Shown here: positions 19,547-28,349 of the stretch, piece by piece | Position numbering within the stretch: position 1 is the first letter of the stretch | How the letters are laid out: each line of letters opens with the position of its first letter | NCBI RefSeq assembly: GCF_001439605.1 | Contig: NZ_LMBX01000006.1 | Span: forward strand, 1 to 64,000 | DNA: 64,000 nucleotides | Direction of reading: 5' to 3' | Origin: Cytobacillus praedii | Lineage (GTDB): Bacteria > Bacillota > Bacilli > Bacillales > Cytobacillaceae | Notes under the pieces: model-generated | Database searches by the model: none | Told to the model about the DNA's origin: nothing | Seen by the model: the letters and a program-made list of their open reading frames with translations, nothing else | Program-made: the position numbers and the translations under genes

Positions 19547-20146
19547 TTATATTTCCTTCATAATCTTTTTAAACACTTCATTCTTATCAAAGTCTTCTCC
19601 CATTGGGAATTTTTTAATAAATTTATTGTTCTCATCAAGTAAGAAAACAAAAGTACTATGAACATAGAAGCCATCACCAGGATCGCGATACTGAAATTGG
19701 AACGTTTCTGCTAATTCCCGAATTTCTTTTTGATCTTGTTTCATATTATCCTGATCTCCAGTCAATAACGTCCAATTGCCATCGTCCTCAATGTCAAAGG
19801 TTTTCATATACTTGGCCATTCTCTCTGGTGTATCCCGATATGGATCGATACTTACAGATATAAATTCAACATTCTTCCCAAAAACACCTTCAGCAACTAA
19901 ATCGTTTTTCAAAAGGTTCATTCTTTGAGTTGTTGTCGGACAAATATCTGGGCAATGTGTGTACATAAATTCAACGAGCTTTAACTTTTTCTCAGACTTA
20001 GAAAATTCATACTTCTCATTATGCATGGTTACTAGTGAAATATTATCAGGAATCTTTGAAGTCATGTCACGAATGATAAAAAAGGAAATACCTGCGATAA
20101 TTCCAAGTACAACAATAATTGAGCCTATCATATATATTTTTTTCAT
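19547..20146 (-). CDS. SCO1/SenC copper chaperone
   Basis: 199-aa Sco-family thioredoxin-fold protein, anchored by an N-terminal membrane segment (residues 5-25) and facing outward. Copper ligands are intact: Cys65 and Cys69 in THCPDICP, and His163 in YVHSTF. Sco proteins deliver copper to the CuA site of cytochrome c oxidase; the B. subtilis counterpart is YpmQ (BsSco). Length is normal. Monocistronic, with a terminator downstream. The cytochrome oxidase genes are not in this window. Confidence 0.93.
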   Translation of the reverse strand: MKKIYMIGSIIVVLGIIAGISFFIIRDMTSKIPDNISLVTMHNEKYEFSKSEKKLKLVEFMYTHCPDICPTTTQRMNLLKNDLVAEGVFGKNVEFISVSIDPYRDTPERMAKYMKTFDIEDDGNWTLLTGDQDNMKQDQKEIRELAETFQFQYRDPGDGFYVHSTFVFLLDENNKFIKKFPMGEDFDKNEVFKKIMKEI

Positions 20147-20312
20147 TATTAACCCTCCCTTTATAAGAATAATGAAAACTTACCAAAAATCCTATGGATA
20201 ATCTGTGAACAAGTGATATCAATCATAGGTTTTCATTAAAGACTTCTATTTCAGGGGGAGTTTGAACATATCAAAAGGAGAAGGGGAAATGTTTGCGATC
20301 AAATTAAGCACA

Positions 20313-20354
20313 GAAATAGAAAAAAGGAACCATCGAGTTCCTTTTTTCTATTTC
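20313..20354. terminator. terminator of aldehyde dehydrogenase gene
   Basis: Perfect 18-bp stem from GAAATAGAAAAAAGGAAC to its complement, with a 6-base loop and T-runs on either strand; 7 bp past the stop codon. Confidence 0.85.
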
Positions 20355-20360
20355 AATCAT

Positions 20361-21845
20361 TTATTTCATGGAAATCCAAACGCTTTTCACTTCAGTATAG
20401 TTATTAAGTGCATAAGAACCCATTTCACGTCCCATTCCAGACTGTTTATACCCGCCAAATGGAGAAGCGGCATCAAAGGCATTATAACAATTCACCCATA
20501 CTGTACCTGCTCGAAGCTTGCTTGCAACATAATGGGCATTAGCAATGTCACGTGTCCAAACACCAGCAGCTAATCCATACTCACTATTATTCGCACGGTT
20601 AATTAGTTCATCTAAATCCTCATATGGCAAAGCAGAGATGACAGGACCGAAAATCTCTTCTTTCGCAATCGTCATTTCATCCCGTACATCTGCAAAAATA
20701 GTAGGGGAGACAAAATATCCTTGCTCCTGTGGTTTTTCACCGCCAACAAGAAGCTGTGCACCTTCGCTGACACCCTTTTCAATATAGCCTAGTACCCGAT
20801 TTTGCTGTTCAGTTGAAACGAGCGGGCCAATTTCAGTATCCGCATGAATCCCAGCACCTTGTTTAATATTCTTCGCATGACTAACCATATCAGCAACAAC
20901 ATTATCGAATTGTTTCTTTTGAATAAATACACGAGAACCAGCACAGCACACTTGGCCTTGATTAAACATGACGCCATTTAGAGCACCTGGAATTGCTTTA
21001 GTCAAATCTGCATCTGGGAGAATAATATTAGGTGATTTTCCTCCTAATTCAAGCGTAACTCTCTTTAATGATTTAGATGCTCTCTCCATAATCATTTTGC
21101 CGACTTCAGTTGAACCGGTAAATGCAATTTTGTCAACTAGCGGATGATCGACTAATGGCTGCCCAGCAGTTTCGCCAAATCCTGGTACAATATTCACTAC
21201 ACCAGCTGGGAAACCAGCTTCTTCAATTAATTCTGCCAAGTATAAAGCGGAAAGCGGTGTTTGCTCCGCAGGCTTCAATACCACTGTACATCCAGTCGCA
21301 AGAGCTGCACCTAATTTCCACATTGCCATTAGAAGAGGGAAGTTCCATGGAATAATTTGCCCAACAACACCTACAGCTTCATGACGTGTATAATTGAAAA
21401 ATGGTCCGCTAACAGGAATGGTCTGTCCTACGATTTTCGTTGACCAGCCCGCATAATAACGCATATGCTCAACAGCGAGCGGAATATCCGCATTTGTTGT
21501 TTCACGAATAGGTTTCCCATTGTCTAATGTTTCCAATTGGGCTAATTCTGCACGATTTTCTTCCATTAAATCTGCAAGTTTATACATAAGTCTGCTTCTT
21601 TTCGAAGCACTCATCTTAGACCAAGGTCCTTCATCAAAGGCCTTTCTTGCAGCTTTCACAGCAAGATCGATATCCTCAGGCCCTGCCTCGAATACGTTAG
21701 CTAGCACTTCACCAGTAGCTGGATTATATGTTTCAAATGTTTTTTGAGACTTGCTTTCAACAAACTCTCCATTAATATATAGATGTTTTTTTCCACTCAG
21801 AAATTTTTCTACCTTTTCCTTTAAACTAACTGTTAACTGACTCAT
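20361..21845 (-). CDS. NAD(P)-dependent aldehyde dehydrogenase
   Basis: 494-aa ALDH-superfamily enzyme oxidising an aldehyde to its acid. The cofactor and catalytic motifs are complete: WNFPLLMAMWK, FTGSTEVGK, the general base in VTLELGGKSPNI, and the nucleophile in NQGQVCCAGSR. The closest recalled Bacillus relative is DhaS, a broad aldehyde dehydrogenase; the exact substrate is not inferable. Good ribosome binding site (AAAGGAGGAG). Single gene with its own terminator, divergent from the nap operon with about 390 bp between start codons. Confidence 0.92.
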   Translation of the reverse strand: MSQLTVSLKEKVEKFLSGKKHLYINGEFVESKSQKTFETYNPATGEVLANVFEAGPEDIDLAVKAARKAFDEGPWSKMSASKRSRLMYKLADLMEENRAELAQLETLDNGKPIRETTNADIPLAVEHMRYYAGWSTKIVGQTIPVSGPFFNYTRHEAVGVVGQIIPWNFPLLMAMWKLGAALATGCTVVLKPAEQTPLSALYLAELIEEAGFPAGVVNIVPGFGETAGQPLVDHPLVDKIAFTGSTEVGKMIMERASKSLKRVTLELGGKSPNIILPDADLTKAIPGALNGVMFNQGQVCCAGSRVFIQKKQFDNVVADMVSHAKNIKQGAGIHADTEIGPLVSTEQQNRVLGYIEKGVSEGAQLLVGGEKPQEQGYFVSPTIFADVRDEMTIAKEEIFGPVISALPYEDLDELINRANNSEYGLAAGVWTRDIANAHYVASKLRAGTVWVNCYNAFDAASPFGGYKQSGMGREMGSYALNNYTEVKSVWISMK

Positions 21846-21977
21846 TTTACTCCTCCTTTAAAATAGTAATCTATGTATTTCATGTTGCTAGTTTAAGAAG
21901 TATGCTTTTGTGAACGCTTACAATACTATGTTAACACTATGAAAAATTGGTATTCAACGAATAATTAAACAAATATT

Positions 21978-22008
21978 CTGACAATAATCGACATACATCT
22001 TCTATAAT
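21978..22008 (+). promoter_or_regulatory. candidate promoter of nap operon
   Basis: CTGACA (21978-21983), 19-bp spacer, TATAAT (22003-22008). A start near 22015 would give a leader of about 225 nt before napG. Confidence 0.45.
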
Positions 22009-22014
22009 TCTTTT

Positions 22015-22239
22015 ATTTAATCAGCAAGAATATGTCAGAAAAATGGCAGGAGTTTGAACTAAAGGTGAACAATTTACCTGTCCGACCCGAAAAGCCTGTG
22101 TTGATGCTACTTCTCCTCTTTTTGAACATTCTGTGATTTGAGGAATATGTCACAGAACTACGATAAGGTAAAGAATACGATAAAGATAAGTATTTCCATT
22201 AATCGCTTAAAAGACCTGTATTCAAAGGGGGACTATGGA
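22015..22239 (+). promoter_or_regulatory. long leader upstream of napG with an inverted repeat
   Basis: Non-coding stretch between the candidate promoter and the napG start. It contains AGGTGAACAATTTACCT as a potential hairpin inside GGCAGG/CCTGTC, and a perfect inverted repeat TTCTGTGA-N13-TCACAGAA at 22129-22157. The spacing is too long for one Fnr box. It may be a nitrate- or oxygen-responsive operator or an RNA regulator; I do not recognise a known riboswitch. Confidence 0.4.
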
Positions 22240-22836
22240 ATGAAGGGTACAGGATTATTCAAACTATTGATTGGCGGGCTAGCGGCATATGAACTTCTCG
22301 GAATGATGAAGGCAGGAAATAAAACTGTTCTTCGGCCCCCAGGAGCAGTTGATGAAGATGAATTTCTTGCCCTTTGTGTTAGATGCGGGAAGTGCAATCA
22401 AGCATGTCCCTATAACTCTATCAAAATGGGAAATGAAAACTTTGGTTTTGGGATTGGAACTCCTTATATCGATGCAAGAGATAATCCGTGCCGCCTTTGT
22501 GATGATTTCCCTTGTGTTACCGTTTGCCCAACAAAAGCTCTAACAGGAATTAACAATGTATATGATGTGGAGATGGGCACAGCAGTTATTGATACGAAAC
22601 ACTGTATTGCTTATCAAGGTATGAGATGCGAAGTATGCTATCGTGAATGTCCTTTAATAGACGAAGCAATTAAACTAAATATTTATGTCAAACTAGATGA
22701 CCCAACACACGCGGTCTTTGCACCTATTATAGATCCTGAAAAATGTGTTGGCTGTGGGATCTGCGAAGAAAGATGTGTTATAGATAATCCAGTTGCAATA
22801 AGAGTTAAACCTCGAGAAATAAAGGGATTATTTTAA
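22240..22836 (+). CDS. napG: NapG-like 4x[4Fe-4S] ferredoxin
   Basis: 198 aa from ATG 22240, which has AAAGGGGGA upstream; the frame extends back to 22138 without a ribosome binding site. A short hydrophobic N-terminus (about residues 7-22) acts as membrane anchor or export signal, without a twin-arginine motif. Four ferredoxin clusters follow: Cys46-56 (CVRCGKCNQACP), Cys84-96, Cys122-137 and Cys169-179 (CVGCGICEERC). RPPGAVDEDEFL before the first cluster is a NapG hallmark. With NapH it should move electrons from menaquinol toward NapA/NapB. First gene of the operon, 113 bp before napA. Confidence 0.88.
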   Translation: MKGTGLFKLLIGGLAAYELLGMMKAGNKTVLRPPGAVDEDEFLALCVRCGKCNQACPYNSIKMGNENFGFGIGTPYIDARDNPCRLCDDFPCVTVCPTKALTGINNVYDVEMGTAVIDTKHCIAYQGMRCEVCYRECPLIDEAIKLNIYVKLDDPTHAVFAPIIDPEKCVGCGICEERCVIDNPVAIRVKPREIKGLF

Positions 22837-22949
22837 TAGCGGTTTTTAGTGGCGGAGAGCACACAGATTAGATACAAACTGCTCAACAAACTGAGCCACT
22901 TTAAATAGATAGATTAAGTCTCTTCATTTAAAAGGGAGGAAAGTAAGCT

Positions 22950-25490
22950 ATGGAATTAACTAGAAGAACCTTGCTTAAAGCAACTGCAATCTCCATGACA
23001 ATGGCTGTTGCTGGCTGTAAAAAGAAAGAGTCAAAACCTGCAGGAACAGAAGTGGCAATAGCAGGAGAATCAACAGAACCAGATGAATGGAAATCGACTG
23101 TTTGCCGATTCTGCGGTACAGGATGCGGTGTATTAGTAGGAATAAAAGATGGAAAAGTGGTAGCCACTAAGGGTGACCCAGATAACCGTTCGAGCAGAGG
23201 ACTTAATTGTATTAAAGGTTTTTATGTAGGAAAAATTTTATTTGGCAAGGATCGCCTGACAAAACCGTTAATACGTGAAGACAAATCAAAAAAAGGCACA
23301 ATGGAGGGCTTTAGAGAAGCCTCATGGGATGAAGCACTAGACTTGGTTGCTAAGAAATTAAAAGAAAATTATGATAAGGATCCAAAATCGATTGCATTCT
23401 GGGGATCAGGTCAGCAGACAATTATGGATGGCTATGTTTCTGTTAAACTTTGGAAAGCCGGCTTATTAAATAATAATATTGATCCGAATGCAAGACTATG
23501 TATGGCTAGTGCAGTTACTGGTTTTATGTCCACTTTCCAGTCGGACGAACCAATGGGCTCCTATAAAGATTTAGATGAAGCAGATGTTTTTGTTACATGG
23601 GGCGCCAATATGGCAGAGATGCATCCGGTTCTGTTTTCACGTTTAACCGCTAGGAAGCTAGCAAATCCTGGCGTTAAACTCTATGACATTACCACTAGAC
23701 ATTCTCGGACTTCAGAAGTTGCAGATTCTGTCTTAGTATTTAGACCACAATCAGATTTGGCCATTGCAAATGCCATTGCAAATTATCTCATTCAAAATAA
23801 AAAATATGATCAAAAATTCATAGATGAACATCTCCAATTTAAAGCAGGAACAGAGAATCTTGGTCACTCCTTTAAAGATGATTACGATGTAACGGAGGGA
23901 AAAGATGCTGATAAAGTTTGGACTATTACCTTTGAAGAATATAAACAGAGTGTAAGTACTTATACATTCGAAAAAGCCGCTGAAATTTCCGGCGTACCTG
24001 CTGCAGATATTGAATCGCTTGCGAAAGAATTTGCAGATCCAAATAAAAAAATCATGTCATTATGGACCATGGGAATGAATCAGCATACACGTGGGACATG
24101 GATAAATAACCTTGTCTATAATATTCATTTACTAACTGGAAAAATAAGCAAGCCAGGTAACGGACCGTTCTCATTGACAGGTCAGCCTAGTGCCTGTGGT
24201 ACAGCAAGGGAAGTTGGTGTATTCTCACACAGACTCCCTTCGGATATGGTCGTAAGCAACCCAGAGCATAGAAGATATACAGAAATGATATGGAATCTTC
24301 CTGCTGGTTATCTTGACCCGATTGAGAAACCAGGGTTCCACACGGTTAAAATGTTTAGGGAATTGGGGAAAGGAAATGTCAAATTCCTATGGAGTATGTC
24401 CAATAACTGGGGACAGACGATGCCGAAGCTCAATCGTTATCGCGGGAAGGACGCTGATGGCAAGGGTGTTCTTGATGGATTTATTGTTGTTTCGGAAGTA
24501 TATCCTACTAAATCGACTGAAATGGCAGATGTTGTTTTCCCAGCAGCTATGTGGGTAGAAAGGGAAGGGCAATTTGGCAATGCAGAAAGACGTACCTCAG
24601 TGTTTGAAAAATGCACAGAACCTCCAGGTGAAGCTAAATGGGATATCTGGACACTTGTGCAAGTAGCTAAACGTGTACTAGACGGCAAAATGATCGGCAA
24701 CAAGGCAGCTTTCGATGTCCTCTTTGGTAATATTTGGGATTATGATAAAAATGATTTACTTGAAGATGGCCATGAAGTCAATAGCCGTCTGTGGGCTGAA
24801 TATCGCTCTTTTACAAATCCTCATGAAAGTACAAACAAAGAAATTCAGGAACTCGGTAAAAAACTTAAATTAAAAGCAAAGCAAATGGCTCCATACGAGG
24901 AATATTTCAAACAGCATGGCATTTGCTGGCCTGTCCGTGAGGTAAATGGCAAGTGGGTAGAAACAAACTGGCGCTATGTCCATGGTAAACAGGAAGAAGG
25001 CTATGACCAATATGGTGTTGAAGAATTTGGAACAGTCGGAAAATATAAAGATATTGATTTCTATAAATCAGATGATCACCGTCCAAGCGTAATTTTCCGT
25101 CCATTTGAAGATGCTGCGGAAATTCCTGATGCCGACTACCCATTCTGGTTATGTACGGGACGTGTTCTAGAACACTGGCACAGCGGTTCAATGACACGAC
25201 GTGTACCTGAACTCCATCGGGCCGTACCAGAAGCTTTTTGTGAGGTTCATCCTGAGGATGCCAAAGCATTAGGCATTCAAAACGGAGACTTGGTCAAGGT
25301 AATATCAAGACGAGGAGAAGTAGAAGTAAAAGCCACAACGAAAGGAAGAGGAAATCCCCCAAAGGGACTCTTATATGTGCCATTTTTTGCTGAGGAAACT
25401 TTAATCAATCTCGTCACGTTAGATTGCTATTGTCCGATTTCAAAACAGCCTGATTATAAAAAATGTGCAGTTAAAATTGTTAAGGCATAA
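22950..25490 (+). CDS. napA: nitrate reductase catalytic subunit, Tat lipoprotein
   Basis: 846-aa molybdo-bis-MGD enzyme reducing nitrate to nitrite outside the membrane. The N-terminus combines a twin-arginine signal (TRRTLLK) with a lipobox (AVAGC, Cys23), so the folded enzyme is exported by Tat and tethered by lipid. Cys52, 55, 59 and 87 ligate the [4Fe-4S] cluster, and Lys89 lies on the electron path. Cys184 in ARLCMASAV is the expected molybdenum ligand. The length suits the NapA family. Gram-positive cells lack a periplasm of the Proteobacterial type, so the lipid anchor is a sensible adaptation. NapB follows 17 bp downstream. Confidence 0.94.
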   Translation: MELTRRTLLKATAISMTMAVAGCKKKESKPAGTEVAIAGESTEPDEWKSTVCRFCGTGCGVLVGIKDGKVVATKGDPDNRSSRGLNCIKGFYVGKILFGKDRLTKPLIREDKSKKGTMEGFREASWDEALDLVAKKLKENYDKDPKSIAFWGSGQQTIMDGYVSVKLWKAGLLNNNIDPNARLCMASAVTGFMSTFQSDEPMGSYKDLDEADVFVTWGANMAEMHPVLFSRLTARKLANPGVKLYDITTRHSRTSEVADSVLVFRPQSDLAIANAIANYLIQNKKYDQKFIDEHLQFKAGTENLGHSFKDDYDVTEGKDADKVWTITFEEYKQSVSTYTFEKAAEISGVPAADIESLAKEFADPNKKIMSLWTMGMNQHTRGTWINNLVYNIHLLTGKISKPGNGPFSLTGQPSACGTAREVGVFSHRLPSDMVVSNPEHRRYTEMIWNLPAGYLDPIEKPGFHTVKMFRELGKGNVKFLWSMSNNWGQTMPKLNRYRGKDADGKGVLDGFIVVSEVYPTKSTEMADVVFPAAMWVEREGQFGNAERRTSVFEKCTEPPGEAKWDIWTLVQVAKRVLDGKMIGNKAAFDVLFGNIWDYDKNDLLEDGHEVNSRLWAEYRSFTNPHESTNKEIQELGKKLKLKAKQMAPYEEYFKQHGICWPVREVNGKWVETNWRYVHGKQEEGYDQYGVEEFGTVGKYKDIDFYKSDDHRPSVIFRPFEDAAEIPDADYPFWLCTGRVLEHWHSGSMTRRVPELHRAVPEAFCEVHPEDAKALGIQNGDLVKVISRRGEVEVKATTKGRGNPPKGLLYVPFFAEETLINLVTLDCYCPISKQPDYKKCAVKIVKA

Positions 25491-25507
25491 AGAATGGGGG
25501 GAATATC

Positions 25508-25921
25508 ATGAGAAGCAGAGAAATCCTATTTGTAGTTGCATTTATGCTAATCGTATCGATTGCAATTGGAGCAACAAAATTATCAACACCACAATCGGCA
25601 GAAACAGATGATCAAACTCCAAAAAAAGAGGACACAGTATCCATCCCTCAACTGGAAGAGGAAGGAAGAGAAGCTTCAGCAACGATGGTGCTCCTCGGTG
25701 CTCCACCAATGCAGCCTGCAGATCATATTGATCGCTGGAACCCCGAGGCTCATCATGAAAGCTGTATGACTTGTCATGCCGTACCAGAAACTGGGGCTCC
25801 TACGCCTCCGGCTAATCATTATTATGAGGAGAACACAAAAGGAACAATCTTTAGAGATAATTGCCAGCAATGCCATGCTACACAAAATGATAGTAAAACT
25901 GCGTTTAATGAAGAAGAATAG
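25508..25921 (+). CDS. napB: diheme cytochrome c subunit of Nap
   Basis: 137-aa NapB-type electron donor to NapA. One N-terminal membrane segment (about residues 6-22) anchors it, since no signal-peptidase site is evident. Two c-type heme sites, CMTCH (86-90) and CQQCH (119-123), and the NapB string PPMQPADHIDRWN are present. It follows napA by 17 bp with GGGGGGAAT upstream. Cytochrome c maturation genes are not in the window. Confidence 0.92.
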   Translation: MRSREILFVVAFMLIVSIAIGATKLSTPQSAETDDQTPKKEDTVSIPQLEEEGREASATMVLLGAPPMQPADHIDRWNPEAHHESCMTCHAVPETGAPTPPANHYYEENTKGTIFRDNCQQCHATQNDSKTAFNEEE

Positions 25922-25941
25922 TTTTTAAAATTGATATAAGG

Positions 25942-26001
25942 TGCCAATGGTGTACACGTTTAATACTAACGTACATATAGAGAAGGAAAACGCCATTGGC
26001 A
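25942..26001 (+). promoter_or_regulatory. structured spacer between napB and napD
   Basis: Perfect 9-bp arms TGCCAATGG (25942-25950) and CCATTGGCA (25993-26001) enclose a second hairpin of TGTACACGTT with AACGTACA. It is not followed by a T-run, so it is more likely an mRNA processing, stability or translation element than a terminator. Confidence 0.55.
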
Positions 26002-26080
26002 AAGGAGTGTACAAATATTGTTCCTATAAAGTTTTAATCATATGGAATGATAAAATTTCAAAAGAAAGCCGGGGATTTTT

Positions 26081-26344
26081 ATGGTGGTATCAGGCATTTA
26101 TATAGAAACAATTCCGGGTGGAGCCAATAAAGCTGCTGCGTTATTAAATGAAATAAATGGAGTTGAAGTTCATCATATAGAGGATAATTACAAAATAATT
26201 CTTACGATTGAAGCCGAAACCATTAATAAAAGTTACGAAATTGCTGAAACCTTCAAGCCTATTGATGGAGTTCTTACGATTTGTTTAGCCTACAGTAATT
26301 TTGAAGAGGAACCTGCTTATCAAGAAGCAGGTGTTGTCAGATGA
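26081..26344 (+). CDS. napD: NapD chaperone
   Basis: 87-aa cytoplasmic protein of the NapD family, which binds the NapA Tat signal and delays export until the cofactor is inserted. The ferredoxin-like fold is apparent from the pattern SGIYIETIPGGANKAAALLN, then GVEVHHIEDNYKIILTIEA. Ribosome binding site CGGGGA is modest. It overlaps napF by four bases, indicating coupling. Its presence supports Tat-dependent maturation of this NapA. Confidence 0.88.
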   Translation: MVVSGIYIETIPGGANKAAALLNEINGVEVHHIEDNYKIILTIEAETINKSYEIAETFKPIDGVLTICLAYSNFEEEPAYQEAGVVR

Positions 26345-26898
26345 ATGAAAGAATAAACAGAAGGCAATTCTTATCTATTAATTTAGAGGCAACTGTTGGT
26401 TTTTTGGGGAACTTTCTCGGTACCCAATTGGATCAGGAAAGAGATTTTTTCAGACCTCCTGGTGCCCTAAATGAGCTTGAGTTTCTAACATCCTGCACGA
26501 GGTGCGGGAAATGTAAAGATCGTTGCCCAGAGGGAATTATCAATCTATTTACTTTATCGGATGGAGCTAAACTGATAAATACACCTTTCTTGAATCCGAA
26601 TCAGAGCCCATGTACATTTTGTTTGGAATGTGTTGAGGTATGTCCAACTAATGCCTTAAGCAGAATAGGTTTACGTGAAGAACCTTCGATTGGAAAGGCA
26701 GAAATTATAACCAATCGCTGTCTAGCTTTTCAAGAGGTAATGTGTGATTATTGTGTCCGTTCCTGCCCGGTTAAAGGAGCAATTGTTTCACTGAATGGAA
26801 TACCAAAGGTAATTGATGATAAATGTACAGGCTGCGGAATCTGTGTGGCAAACTGTATCTCTGAACAAAAAGGAATTGTCATCCAAACATTAGGTTAG
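26341..26898 (+). CDS. napF: NapF/NapG-like ferredoxin with twin-arginine-like N-terminus
   Basis: 185 aa with four ferredoxin clusters (Cys52-62, Cys91-101, Cys127-142 and Cys162-172). The N-terminus reads NRRQFLSINLEA, a twin-arginine-like motif, but the hydrophobic stretch after it is short. Family context suggests NapF, a cytoplasmic maturation factor, yet the RPPGALNELEFL segment before the first cluster is the NapG hallmark. It therefore looks like a second NapG paralog, and the symbol is provisional. Overlaps napD by four bases and precedes napH by 2 bp. Confidence 0.72.
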   Translation: MNERINRRQFLSINLEATVGFLGNFLGTQLDQERDFFRPPGALNELEFLTSCTRCGKCKDRCPEGIINLFTLSDGAKLINTPFLNPNQSPCTFCLECVEVCPTNALSRIGLREEPSIGKAEIITNRCLAFQEVMCDYCVRSCPVKGAIVSLNGIPKVIDDKCTGCGICVANCISEQKGIVIQTLG

Positions 26899-26900
26899 GA

Positions 26901-27803
26901 ATGAGCAGGATGAGAAATAAGGTATTTTCAATTCGAAAATGGACCATAGCTAGAAGGGTCACTCAATTCATCATTATCGCTCTTTTTTGCTCACCACTAT
27001 TTTTGGTTGCAGTTGAGGGAGATAATTTTTTCTTTGGATCTTTAAGTTCCTCCACAATTATTGGGATTGTGCTATCAGATCCATTCGCCGCATTGCAAGT
27101 GATGATGGCATCGAAACAGATTCATTTTTCTTATTTAACTGGAGCACTGATTATTTTTTTGTTTTATTTAATTGTAAGAGGCAGAACATTTTGCAGCTGG
27201 ATCTGTCCTGTTAATACTTTATTAGAGTTTACCGAAAAATTAAGAAGGTATACGAAGGTTCCAGATATAAAGTACAACAGGCATACAAAAAAACATTTAG
27301 CTATTGCCATATTACTTTTATCATTTCTTGTTGGGGTTCCAGTTTTTGAATTATTTTCTCCTATTGGATTTACTATGAGAAATGCTTTATTTACTTTCGG
27401 GATAGGCATTTGGATCATCGTAGCCATTGTTTTATTCGAACTTCTAATTTCCAAACGTGGGTGGTGCCGTTATTTCTGCCCTTTAGGAGGATTTTATCAA
27501 GCGATTGGAAAGGCCGGGATGTTCAATGTGAAATTTGATCATGATGCATGTGTTGGCTGTGATAAATGCCGCTCAGTCTGCTTTGCAGATCCAGTTATAT
27601 TAGAACCTGGCATATTTCGAGAGAGTAAATTTGTTGTGTCTGGTGATTGCAGCCTCTGTGGAGCTTGTGTCGACCATTGTCCATTTGGTGCATTAAAAAT
27701 TACCGCACAACTTCCAACTTCTCGATTTCAAGAAGATTTGGTGATAGAAAAGGAACTGATAGAGAGGGAAAGACTGGCAAAATGGTACAATATTAAAAAT
27801 TAA
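26901..27803 (+). CDS. napH: NapH membrane quinol dehydrogenase subunit
   Basis: 300-aa membrane iron-sulfur protein, about five hydrophobic segments in residues 18-195, then two cytoplasmic [4Fe-4S] clusters near the C-terminus (CVGCDKCRSVC and CSLCGACVDHC). The paired membrane motifs FCSWICPVN and WCRYFCPLGG are characteristic of NapH. With NapG it oxidises menaquinol for nitrate reduction. It ends the operon; a terminator follows 9 bp later. No napC is seen in the window, so NapGH probably provides the quinol link. Confidence 0.92.
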   Translation: MSRMRNKVFSIRKWTIARRVTQFIIIALFCSPLFLVAVEGDNFFFGSLSSSTIIGIVLSDPFAALQVMMASKQIHFSYLTGALIIFLFYLIVRGRTFCSWICPVNTLLEFTEKLRRYTKVPDIKYNRHTKKHLAIAILLLSFLVGVPVFELFSPIGFTMRNALFTFGIGIWIIVAIVLFELLISKRGWCRYFCPLGGFYQAIGKAGMFNVKFDHDACVGCDKCRSVCFADPVILEPGIFRESKFVVSGDCSLCGACVDHCPFGALKITAQLPTSRFQEDLVIEKELIERERLAKWYNIKN

Positions 27804-27811
27804 ACCTAAAT

Positions 27812-27843
27812 AACAGGGCAAAGCCATTTGGTTTTGCCCTGTT
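27812..27843 (+). terminator. terminator of the nap operon
   Basis: AACAGGGCAAA/TTTTGCCCTGTT stem followed by T-rich sequence. Confidence 0.85.
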
Positions 27844-27992
27844 TCTTCGTTGTAGACGATAAAAATGCAGTTTAGAAACCTTTTACTAAATGAATTAAAT
27901 GTATCTTTTTGTCTGATTACTAGACTGTATATGGGGTGTATGTAATGTATAAAATGTTCATTTAAAAATCAAAAAAGGAAATTAGTTTTAAT

Positions 27993-28266
27993 AATGAGGA
28001 GGAAAATCCACCTGTAATCCACGGCTTGGCTCAAGAATTTTTGTTTGCAGGTCTACCCTCCGTTATCCTTTTTATAGTACCAACATATGCTCTTATCATT
28101 TTTCAAGAAGGAGAGAGAGCACCAGGAATGCTTGGACTGTTTTTTTACGTTACTGGAATGGAAAGCGGAAAATAAAACGCCCCTTACCATTCCAGCAGCT
28201 TATTTGCACTTATTATATCTGTTGGGGATAGCTTACTTAACCGTGTACTTACACGTAGGAGAATAA
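27993..28266 (+). pseudogene. frameshifted small membrane protein remnant
   Basis: Two adjacent frames together look like one decayed membrane protein. The first (27993-28175, no ATG) reads EEENPPVIHGLAQEFLFAGL then a hydrophobic segment ending EGERAPGMLGLFFYVTGMES. After its stop, a frame shifted by +1 continues with TIPAAYLHLLYLLGIAYLT and stops at 28264-28266. The hydrophobic pattern and composition agree across the break. No family recognised. A single-base indel in the assembly could also explain it. Confidence 0.45.
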
Positions 28267-28306
28267 AAATAAGGTAACAATTAAATTAATTATAAATAAA
28301 AATAAA

Positions 28307-28343
28307 AGAAAGCATGCTGACCAACTGAATCAGCATGCTTTCT
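28307..28343 (-). terminator. terminator of nupC
   Basis: Perfect 14-bp stem AGAAAGCATGCTGA/TCAGCATGCTTTCT with a 9-base loop, 7 bp past the nupC stop codon on the minus strand. Confidence 0.85.
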
Positions 28344-28349
28344 AATTTA

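Noticed and set aside
22129-22157. Inverted repeat upstream of napG as an Fnr box
   Set aside because: The TGTGA and TCACA halves are separated by 13 bases instead of 6, so it is not a standard Fnr site, though it may be another operator.
24907-25269. 120-codon minus-strand frame inside napA
   Set aside because: Antisense to a well-conserved gene; His-rich and without start signals.
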